Shown one piece after another: positions 44,608 through 53,799 of a stretch of 64,000 bases of DNA. Both the position numbers and the translations under genes were made by a program. Below the pieces are notes generated by a model. The model was not told the origin of the DNA. It ran no database searches and was given only the letters and a program-made list of their open reading frames with translations. Every line of letters begins with the position of its first letter. The stretch's first letter is position 1. The stretch is from Prostheceraeus crozeri. Lineage: Eukaryota; Platyhelminthes; Polycladida; Euryleptidae. Location of the stretch: NCBI GenBank assembly GCA_907163375.1, contig CAJQUW010000942.1, positions 1-64,000 on the forward strand. The letters run 5' to 3'.

Positions 44608-44676
44608 GGGGCAAGACATGATAGAACCTCCTCGCGGTTTGCCCTGGGCAGTCTTCGGACTGGCGAATACTATCAT
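44608..44676 (+). ncRNA. HDV-like self-cleaving ribozyme, copy 2 (canonical)
   Basis: P1 of 7 bp: GGGGCAA (44608-44614) with TTGCCCT (44639-44645), with the G-U wobble at the predicted cleavage site (5' of G44608). P2 ATGATAG (44618-44624)/CTATCAT (44670-44676). P3 ACC/GGT (44626-44628 with 44636-44638). L3 TCCTCGC, whose C residues can form P1.1 with GG at 44646-44648. P4 CAGTC-TTCG-GACTG (44649-44662). J4/2 is GCGAATA, predicted general-acid C at 44664. The helix order and the L3 and J4/2 text match the hepatitis delta ribozyme family. Differences from copy 1 in P3 are compensatory. Confidence 0.92.
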
Positions 44677-44677
44677 T

Positions 44678-44703
44678 AAGTTGAATCTGCTATCAGTCAA
44701 CTT
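44678..44703 (+). ncRNA. CUAU-loop hairpin H6
   Basis: AAGTTGA(AT)CTG-CTAT-CAG-TCAACTT, one nucleotide after the ribozyme and just before RNA copy B. Confidence 0.65.
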
Positions 44704-44704
44704 G

Positions 44705-44942
44705 AACGTTGCAAATGAAGTTCGGTGTAATACTTCCTTTCGACGGGCGTTCCTGTAAAGGGCGGCGGTGAAACCCGTAGCTATGTATACCGCAAGGGAC
44801 ATTTGGCAATGGTCAATCTTGTTAAACCTCTCTGCGTCATGTTTGCAAGTGATTGCCTCTGTCTCAACGTAGTATGCATTCGCGCCAGGGCGACATTTAG
44901 CCAACTGTCGAAGGTTGCCTAAAACTTTCCATTGCATACGTT
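44705..44942 (+). ncRNA. Structured RNA domain, copy B
   Basis: Closed by AACGTTGC with GCATACGTT (one bulged A), a third, unrelated sequence for the same helix. Contains TGTAATACTTCC, CGTTCC...GGGCGGCGG...CCCGTAG, AACCTC, ATGTT...AACGT, GCGCCAGG and CGAAGGTT in the same order as copies A, C and D. It begins two nucleotides after hairpin H6, so ribozyme cleavage would yield an RNA starting ribozyme-H6-copy B. Confidence 0.72.
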
Positions 44943-45179
44943 ATGAGAACCATGAGTTCTACCTGTCTCTATCAATGAGACGAATTGATGAATGGAATGA
45001 AATGGGAGGACACTCACGCGCCACACGCAACATAACACACTTCTCTCTTTCGTAGTCTAACAAGCTCTTTACACATGGATCGCAGTCGATTGCTATCCCT
45101 GTATCAGAAGTGTAAGCTATCTTAATTTTATTTGACACTATTTCATCTATCATCATCGCCCATATGAAATGTTTTAAGA
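44943..45179. other. Spacer between RNA block and satellite
   Basis: No gene that I can support; a short hairpin GTCTC-TATCAAT-GAGAC lies near 44.96 kb. Confidence 0.4.
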
Positions 45180-46525
45180 TTTACAAGTTAGAAATAAAGT
45201 TTCAATAGTGTATGCGTTAGAAATAAAGGTGTAACTGTTTGTAAAAATAAGATCGCAAGATTTACTAGTTTACAAGTTAGACTAAGTGTAAATTAAAAAT
45301 AAAATTATAACTGTTTCAAGAGTTTACAAGTTAGAAATTAAGTTTTAGCTGTTTGTATATCAAAATAAAGTTTCAAGAGTTTACAAGTTAGAAATAAAGT
45401 TTCAATAGTGTATATGTTAGAAATAAAGGTGCAACTGTTTGTAAAAATAAGATCGCAAGATTTACTAGTTTACAAGTTAGACTAAGTGTAAATTAAAAAT
45501 AAATTATAACTGTTCACGTGTTAAAGCGTTGATGCAACGATGAACAATTAATAAGCTGAAAAGTTTTAGATTCACTTTAACATTATCATATGTTTACAGA
45601 TAGAAATGTATTACAGCAAAGCTACTTCATGAGTTAGTTTGCCAGGAGTGTATCATCTCAAACTTTTACTCCGACTGTGGAACATTGATTTCCATGATGA
45701 AGATTTAAATAGTTAGATTCGATGGCGAACAAGATTTACTAGTTTACAAGTTGGACAAAGTGTTCTACTATTTGTAAATGAAAGATATCATTTCAACAGT
45801 TTACCAGTTAGAAATAAAGTTTCAACAGTCTACAAGTTAAAAATAAAATTATAACTGTTTCAAGAGTTTACAAGTTAGAAATTAATTTTTAATGGTGTAT
45901 ACGTTAGAAATAAAGTTTTAGCTGTTTGTATATCAAAATGAAGTTTCAAGAGTTTACCAGTTAGAAATAAAATGAAGGTTCACCAGTTTACAAGTTAAGA
46001 ATAAAGTTCTATCTGTTTGTATGTTAGAAATAAAACAAAGTTTCAACCGTTTACAAGTTAAAATAAAGTTTTATCTGTTTGTATGTTAGAAATAAAACAT
46101 AGTTTCAACCGTTAACAAGTTAAAAATAAGGTTTCAATAGTTTGCGAGTTAAGAATGAAGTTTCAATAGTGTGTGTATATTAAGAATAAAGTTTTATCTG
46201 TTTGTATGTTATAAATAAAATGAAGCTTCACCAGTTTACAAGTTAAGAATAAAGTTCTATCTGCTTGTATGTTAGAAATAAAACAAAGTTTCAACCGTTA
46301 ACAAGTTAAAAATAAAGTTTCAATAGTTTACAAGTTAAGAATAAAGCTTCAATGGTGTATACGTTAGAAATAAAGTTTTAGCTGTTTGTATATCAAAATA
46401 AAGTTTCAAGAGTTTACAAATTAGAAATAAAGTTTCAATAGTGTATATGTTAGAAATAAAGGTGTGACTGTTATTAAAAAATAAGATCGCAAGATTTACT
46501 AGTTTACAAGTTAGACTAAGTGTAT
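45180..46525 (+). repeat. Satellite of ~40-bp units, left TIR
   Basis: Imperfect tandem copies of AGAAATAAAGTTTCAA plus AGTTTACAAGTT-like halves with variants (GTATGTTAG, TAAGAATAAAG). A rarer unit AAGATCGCAAGATTTACTAG recurs. Reading frames here are repeats, not genes. Confidence 0.9.
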
Positions 46526-46742
46526 GAGTAAGCTCTGAATACATAAGATATAGTAAAATCATCAACGAATAAATCATATCGCAATAGGAATGTACATTGA
46601 CAGATTCAAATAGATGCTCATACGTTCATAAAAGAGAGTTTGTGACATCAGCATTAATTGGAAGTGCGTGAGCGCACTGGAAACTCCTGATCGTCTTGTG
46701 ATTGGACGAGACGTCTCATCCATTCACCGCTTAGGAAAATCT
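46526..46742. other. Upstream region of the polymerase promoter
   Basis: Unique sequence between the satellite and the TATA box; no ORF that I can support. Confidence 0.4.
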
Positions 46743-46750
46743 TATAAAAG
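46743..46750 (+). promoter_or_regulatory. TATA box of the PolB gene
   Basis: TATAAAAG; an initiator-like TTCACATTT lies about 30 nt downstream. The first, non-coding exon ends at 46791 with the donor AAG/GTGAGT. Confidence 0.7.
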
Positions 46751-46810
46751 GTAGTGCACCAGCTCTACTCTTCACATTTATCTTTCATAAGGTGAGTGTT
46801 GGTGAGCTCC

Positions 46811-46866
46811 CGCTATCAGGTTGTTTTGACTTGCTATCAAGTTGAATAGTCTCTTGCTATCAAGAG
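46811..46866 (+). ncRNA. Three CUAU-loop hairpins (H7-H9) in PolB intron 1
   Basis: CCCG-CTAT-CAGG (one mismatch), ACTTG-CTAT-CAAGT (46829-46842) and CTCTTG-CTAT-CAAGAG (46851-46866). Confidence 0.65.
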
Positions 46867-46879
46867 TTTCACTTCTGCT

Positions 46880-47100
46880 CATAAAGCATATCATCGCTGT
46901 AATACTTCCTTTGCTCGAGCGTTCCTTCGGGACGGCGGGTACTGCCGTAGAGGGATTGCGTTGCACGGGTTGTTTGTCGTTTGTTAGACCGAAACCTCTG
47001 AGCTGTTGCTCATGTTGGGCGTTCGACTTCATACTCAACGTGACACTTTCTCTCGTCAGGTCAGAGTACTTTAGCCATTCGACAAGGGTTAGTCTTTATG
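46880..47100 (+). ncRNA. Structured RNA domain, copy D, inside PolB intron 1
   Basis: Closed by CATAAAG/CTTTATG; nearly the same as copy C but outside the TIR. Here a stem position changes to a U-G pair (ACTTC opposite GAGG), again consistent with the plus sense. It lies between the donor at 46792 and the acceptor ending at 47201, so it is intronic in the polymerase transcript. Confidence 0.7.
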
Positions 47101-47245
47101 GTATGGAGCATTTCGAAGTGTTGATTGACTCATGTTCATTGAATGACTATTCACATGATCATCATAGGTAAAATGAAATAAATCTTACGTATCCTTTTCA
47201 GTGAATTTGCCTTCAACGTCGAATCTAACTACTTTAATCTTCGAT

Positions 47246-50200
47246 ATGGATACGAGTATCACGAGAAAAATTGAATCTTATCGCGTCTCTGCCAAGATGG
47301 AGGAAACTCTCATTGAGCAATGTAAGTTTTTGTGTGATGGGGCAAGGATGCAGGTTGTGCTAATAAAACTCTTGAACTAACATCATTCGGTTACCATGTG
47401 TGTTGAGCATAGGAATTAATTTTCATAAACCTTTGAATAACATCAAGAATGTAAGAATCATATCCTTACTAATTTTCAACAAAAGACCCTTAACGTCTTT
47501 TTACTCCGCGATTTTCAAAAGCGAAGCTCATTTCTAAAATTTATAATGCACTCTAATATCTCCCTCCCTTTTTCAGTACAGCAGCGCATCATGAAGAGAG
47601 AACCTATTCCTGAAGGGGCACTTGGTCGAGCCTATGAACGACTGGGAATATGTAAGTATCTTAATGAATGAATGCTGTCATGTGTTCTGTATCATCATGG
47701 CTGATAGCATGCATTCTATCATTCATCAATCTCATCTCTTTTCCACTCTACAGTTTTGGCAAGGCAGGAGAAGTGGGAGGAAGTCGCGAGGCGGAAATAT
47801 GATGACGATTTTCCGACCCTACCCTCTCGCCCATCTACCTCAGCTCCACCATCTGAGCAGCCATCCACCTCGGGCATGGTCATCGCCCAACCTCCACCAC
47901 CACCCATACCTGCTCCTCGTCGCCGCATCCCTCCAACACCCAAGCCGCGGACTCTTCCACCCTCGGCTCGCATCCCCCTTCTACCTCCTCTTGAACCATC
48001 GGTGATGGTGGAAGTAGATTCTCTTGATGGTAAGTTACAGTGATGGTAAAGGGGGACAAGGACTTAAACAAAACGCACGCCACACTTGGAATTGAATAGT
48101 CATGTTACTGATCGCTTTCCTTCCTTTTCTCAACAGATCTCGCAACGGTATTTCTGGGCGACAACGTTCCTAACCGCCCCGCCAACTCTCACATACCACC
48201 ACCGGCAACAGCAGGCGACTTCCCTCCCATCTCCAACAAGTCGCTAGAAATGGAGATCGAGGTGTGCGACCACACCATTAAAATGGTAGGTTGAAGATTT
48301 CCTCACTCATCTCCCTCGAACGTTTGGCTAATAGCATCTTCCTCAATTTCAGGCATCGACTTCATCACCAAAGCCCTCCTTTCTCAAGGAAAGTTTACAG
48401 CTATTGAGTGAAGGTAAGTTGTAACAAAACACTAAGACTTTAATAGAGATGATAGAATGATTTCTCTTTTAGGTGATGCTAGTTCCAGCTCAACACTATC
48501 GCGGGAAGGCGACGAGCGGGAATGTGCTGACTGTGGGCACATCTTCACGAGGAAACGCGATCTGCTCCGACACATCAGACAACGTGTGTGTCAACCCAAG
48601 TCGCCATCAATCTCCCGAGGTGAGGATGACTCTATTGAACACGTCTCCTTTACTTGCGACTTCTGCATTCAATCATTTGAGTCACATTTTGAATTATCTT
48701 CACATAGACTTCGACATACACACACGAACGATACCTACACCAACGGTACCTCCTCTATCCGACTCTCTGAAATATCAATGAACAATTTAGTGAGGAACTA
48801 CCAGATGGACTCCTCAGAAACCATTGCTAACTTTGAGGAATGGTTTCATCAAAATTCATCCTTGATAGATGCGCTCTTTAGAAATTTAGACAACTTTAGA
48901 ATAAAAGCGCTCATCTACTTAAAAATAAAATATGTAAAAATCGATCATCATACTGGTCAAATAGTAGAGCGGTTGGAGTTTCACATACCCTCCTCTCCTG
49001 CTACAGAAGTAATCGATGAAGATTCTTGGTTAAATTTTCATATTCAAGGACTAAAACTAAATATAGTTAAATTCAACGAACGCGATAGTGGCCTCATTTT
49101 TGATGGTATAGAATCTGCCAAGTTTAAAATCAATTTGCTAGAAAGTTATAGTGGGCGAGGCTCCTTCAATCTTCCAAAAATTTTAAAAGACAAAAAAGCA
49201 GTCATTTCTGTAGATTGCGAATCGCAATGTTTTAAGTATGCAGTGTTATCCATTCTCCACTACAATGATGTAAATGATAATCGTTTCCGTAGAAGTAAGT
49301 ATCAAGAGTGGGAAAATGAATTAAAGTTTGATGACTGCAATAGTGAAGACATGAAATTGAAAGATATAGAGAAATTTGAGAAATTAAATAAAATTAAGAT
49401 AGTGGTTCACGTCTGGGAGAAAGGGTTAAAAGGCGTTAGGTATAACAACCGCCAAAGTAGCTATGATCGAGTTGTCAACCTTTTGCTAGTGTATGAGGAC
49501 AATACTCAACAGTGGCATTACTGTGGTATTCCAAAAATTCATCGCCTTTACAACCATATACAAAAATCGATTAAAGGTGAACATTTCATATGCGACCGCT
49601 GCACACGACCATTTTGGTCGAAAAATAAATTTCTAAGTCATTATGAATGGTGCAAGCGGGGTAAACTACAAATAGAGCGCATGCCCAAAGATAAGGAGTT
49701 TTCATATAGAGAGAATGGTGATGAACTAAGTCCCCTGCGTGTCATCTATGCTGACATCGAATGCTATATCGATGATATCATCCACAAGCCAGCAGCCATT
49801 TCCTGCTATGAAGTATGGCATGATCACTTTAGGAGTAGGCAAAATAAAATGCGCGTCTGGCAAGGTGAGGATTGTATTTACCAATTCCTACAATTCCTCG
49901 AACAGGCTGTAAAATTTCAACAAAAGTATGATGGTGAACTCTATCGCAGATCATTGCATATGACAGCAGATGATCAAGCAAAATTTGATAGCTGCAACGT
50001 TTGCCCCAAATGTAGGAAAACATTTGACGATGATAAGATTAAGAAAGTGCGCGACCATGATCACATCACTGGTAAATTTAGAAACGCACTCTGTTCAAAA
50101 TGTAATTTTTCACTTAGGATGAAGCGGCGTACATTACCCGTCATTTTCCATAATTTCAAGGGCTACGACAGCCATATGATAATAAAAGGAGGTTTAGGTC

Positions 50201-52251
50201 AAATGAAAGAGTGGAAGCTTGATGTAATAGCGCAAACGAGAGAGAAGTTTATGGCCATGACAGCAAAAGTGCCTGTCGATAAAACTAAAGAAAATAAGAC
50301 GGTCTATTTTGATATAAAATTTTTAGATTCCTACCAATTTATGACTGCATCACTGGCCTCTCTCGTGCAAAATCTAAAGTCTCTTCCACTAACACAAAAT
50401 CTTAAGAAACAATATCCAAATCTAACCGATGAAGTCATCACACGGAAAGGAGTCTTTCCATATGCATATTTTGATGCAATTAGTAAACTCGGCGAGACTT
50501 CTCTTCCGCCCATAGATAAATTTAAAAATGATTTGATCGGTGCAGAATGTAAGACCGAAGATTATGATCATGCACAAGATGCATGGATAAAATTTGACTG
50601 CCATACATTTGGTGAATATATGATTGCCTACCTTAAGTTAGATGTATTTTTGCTGGCTGATGTATTTCAGGAGTTTCGACGAGTGGCATTAGAAGAAGAT
50701 AAGTTAGATCCCGTCCACTTTGTCAGTCTGCCAGCCATGTCATTTAAGTCTGCTTTTAAAATGACTGGTGAGACCATTCATCTCTTACAAGATCCAGAGA
50801 TGTATAATTTATTTGAGCGAGGAATTCGCGGTGGTCTCACATTTGTAAATAAACATAGGTTAAAATCAAAAATAGTAGGCAATGACCAGACTCATCTGAA
50901 GTATTATGACCAAAATAATTTGTATGGTAGTTCATTATCCAAACCGCTACCTCACTCTGAGTTTAGCTGGTTAGATGATAGTGAAATTCAACATTTCTCC
51001 AACCCTTCCAACATACTAGCAATTCCAGATGAAGGTGATTGGGGATATTATTTTGAGATAGATCTAATCTATCCAAATAATATTAAACATAAAACCGTGG
51101 ATTTTCCACTCGCACCCGAATCAGGTGAAGTGACCAAAGATATGTTTTCCGACTTTATGAAACAATTTCATAAAGATTTAGAATCATGCGGTCAACCCGA
51201 CTATAAGCCTTGCCGCAAACTTTTACTCACCCAGTATGATAAAGAAAACTATCTAGTCCACTTTAGCATCTTAAAATTTTATTTAGAAATGGGTATGATT
51301 TTAAAAAGAGTTCACCGCATTATTAAATTTAGACAGAAAGCCTTCCTCAAACCATATATTGATAGCAACAGCCAGAAACGTGCACTAGCCCAAAATAATT
51401 TTGAAAAAGATTTTTATAAATATAAGAACAACAGTCTATTTGGTAAGACGATGGAGGATGTTAGAAAGCGCGTAAACTACAAACTAGTTAATGATGATCA
51501 AAAGTATCACAAATTGGTCTCATCACCTCTATTCATCGATAGAGACATTATCGATGAGGATCTTGTAGGTATTAAAATGATAAAATCTGAAGTTGAGTTG
51601 TGCAAACCCATCTATATTGGTCAAGCTGTACTAGATTACTCTAAGCTTGAAATGTACCAACTCTTTTATAAAATACTAAAACCATGTCCTCTCGTAAAAG
51701 AGGTTCGTTTGTTGGGTGGTGATACAGATAGTTTCTTCTTAGGTATTACCACTCAAAAAGATTTAAATTTCAATGAAGTAGGAAAATCTTTAGAAAGATA
51801 TTTTGATACATCAAATTATCCTACTGATCACCCACTCTACTCCATCAAAAATAAGGCAAAACTTGGCTGCTTTAAGGATGAGACAGCAGGGAAGGAAATA
51901 GATGAAATGATTCTCCTCCGTCCAAAAATGTACAGTATGAAATTAAAGGATAGCGACGATAGTATTAAGCGTGCTAAAGGCATATCAAGATCATTGGTCT
52001 CTAACATGAAACATAAGAATTTCAGGAAAGCCTATAGGAATAAAAATATAACGTTTGTCAATATGACAATCTTAAAATCTAAGTCGCATGAGATCAAAAC
52101 TCATACTTTTAGGAAACGGGCGCTTTCAGCATGGGAGGATAAGAGGTGCTGGTTAGAACACAACATATCTCTTCCACATGGACATCCTGACACAAACATA
52201 CCACCACCCAAAAGAATTAAACTCACACTACCACATTCAGGAGACGTGTAA
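47246..52251 (+). CDS. Protein-primed DNA polymerase B with N-terminal extensions, spliced
   Basis: Coding exons 47246-47321, 47577-47651, 47754-48029, 48137-48285, 48353-48413 and 48473-52251. All have GT/AG borders and matching phases, giving 1,471 codons; a non-coding exon 1 ends at 46791. Order: Pro-rich N-terminus; C2H2 finger CADCGHIFTRKRDLLRHIRQ and a second (CDFC...H...H); a Cys/His domain with CFKYAVLSILH and WHYCGIPKIH; a third finger (CDRC); exonuclease I YADIEC; endonuclease-VII-like CPKC...DHDHITG...CSKC; exonuclease II NFKGYDSHM; exonuclease III YLKLDVFLLADV; motif A YYDQNNLYGSS; motif B NNSLFGKTMEDV; motif C GDTDSFF. All catalytic residues are present. Its job is replication of the element's linear ends. 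Confidence 0.88.
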
Positions 52252-52562
52252 ATAGATTCATCCTTAACTCAGTATTTTGATGTTGATTTCTGTAGATAAA
52301 CATTGTTGTTTTATGTATCGCATGAGATTGTTTTTTCCTTGTGAATATGTGTCCACATCTGTACATTCCCCATGTGATGACTTTTCCACTGAAAGACATT
52401 TTTCCTATCCCTGTATATTTCCACCCTTCACGAAGTAAAAAGACTTTTTGTATATAACAATGTTTATTGAAGTGCGCTCATGTATATATTTTCAGTGGAT
52501 GTTGTATAAAGTCTATTGCTTCACATTCATGTACATATTTCAATAAATGTTGTATAAAGACT
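52252..52562. terminator. Overlapping 3' ends of the two convergent genes
   Basis: A plus-strand AATAAA at 52542-52547 serves the polymerase; a minus-strand AATAAA (52463-52468) serves the capsid-like gene. A short duplication (TGTTGTATAAAG.CT) lies between. Confidence 0.55.
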
Positions 52563-53186
52563 TCACTTTGTTTTCCGAAACACTAACGTTATGAGGGATT
52601 TAGTATCTTTCATGTGGATGCACTCTTGTAAACCATTGGTAATTTTGATAGTAATAGAGGGTATCATTTGTTTGACGATAGGATGGTAGAAAATAGGTTC
52701 AAACAATATCTGGACTATTCCATATGAAGCGTCTTTGTCATGAATGAAATCGCGTAAAATGTATTCTTTTTTCTCATCAAAAGAAATAGGTGAAATCAGA
52801 TCACTTTGAATGTAAAGGTGTTGTTCATGTTTATTAAGGGTCATTGGTATTCCTACACCAATCATGTGTGTAGCAGTAAACACATTTTACAGCAATGAAA
52901 AACTACAGTTTTATCAAATTTTCACTCAATTGACAATGAATGCCATCGTCCAGTTTTAGAAGAGCACTTTGATTTTCAATCAAAAATGAAATGTGATGTA
53001 TCTTTGCATCATCAAGTAACACTTCACATAACTCGCTTGTGCTAATTTTTCTAACAGGTGGGCAACATCGTTGTATCGTCGATTTGCTAAACGACATGTC
53101 TAATAGAATAACACAAACAGCTCTATTCAGCTTAGGAAGCATGTTGCTTACATCACTGTCATTCTTCTTGTAAAGATAGTCACTAA
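52563..53186 (-). pseudogene. Jelly-roll capsid-like protein, C-terminal exon, damaged
   Basis: On the minus strand a splice acceptor (TATTTTTAG, at about 53187) opens a frame through LPKLNRAVCVIL to 52903. A stop and a frame change within about 30 nt follow, and a second frame runs to 52563 with HLYIQSDLISP, FEPIFYHPIV, PSITIKITNG and SLITLVFRK. That last pattern is the C-terminal jelly-roll signature of a capsid-like protein common in Polinton/adintovirus-type elements of invertebrates. The break suggests decay, though a tiny unconventional intron cannot be excluded. Upstream exons (53.19-53.48 kb) are not resolved. Confidence 0.5.
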
Positions 53187-53799
53187 AAATAGCAATAGTA
53201 AATTATATTCACAGCTGAATATGCGAGCGTGTGAACGTTTTCATATCAGACAAAGCGATAACCCATGTCTAAAAATGGATCCACCTCATTGTCGTAGATG
53301 TCAGACCATTCGATAAGATTCTATTCATCCTTATTGACAGCCTGATCTTTTCCCCATTCAGTGCGTGTGCATTCCTTTGTCAGTCAAATTGATGATGCAT
53401 ACCGTTTTCACCTTAACTCATTCATATGATGAGTCGTCAGTGAATGAAGGAAAAACTCAACGTTTAACATGCCTCCATTAGCTATACATTAAACAGATAA
53501 CACATTAGGAATTTAACAATCCGTGATACTTTATTGAAATCACATAAGCCTGTTATGATACAATGCCCGTTATGAAGGATGGTAATATGTATAGGGTACC
53601 ACTCGAATGAGAGCAGCAGGAAAGGGTTCAGTTTCATAAATTATATAATGGCTGCTGTTTTTAATATTTGCTAGAACCATTATAGTCTTCAATTGAACAG
53701 ATACTACCAAATTCTTCAATATTAATACACCAACACTAACAGGCAGAACACCTTCTTTTCAGCAAACGAAATATGCTAATCACTTACAATTTTTATTAT
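53187..53799. other. Upstream part of the capsid-like gene, unresolved
   Basis: Possible short exons on the minus strand (a donor-like TTAAG/GTGAAA near 53.41 kb; a TATA-like TTATATAAT near 53.65 kb), but no frame I can follow. Confidence 0.35.

Larger units (their letters stand above)
39663..46525 (+). repeat. Left terminal inverted repeat (6.9 kb)
   Basis: Three zones from outside in: C-tract unit array (39.69-42.07 kb), RNA-rich block (42.6-45.0 kb), ~40-bp satellite (45.18-46.53 kb). Relative to the right arm it has one extra ~161 bp in the C-tract zone and about 1.5 kb less satellite. Confidence 0.9.

Noticed and set aside
47719-48083. Gly/Arg-rich and Val/Glu-rich minus-strand ORFs
   Set aside because: Shadows of the Pro-rich coding exon 3 of the PolB gene.
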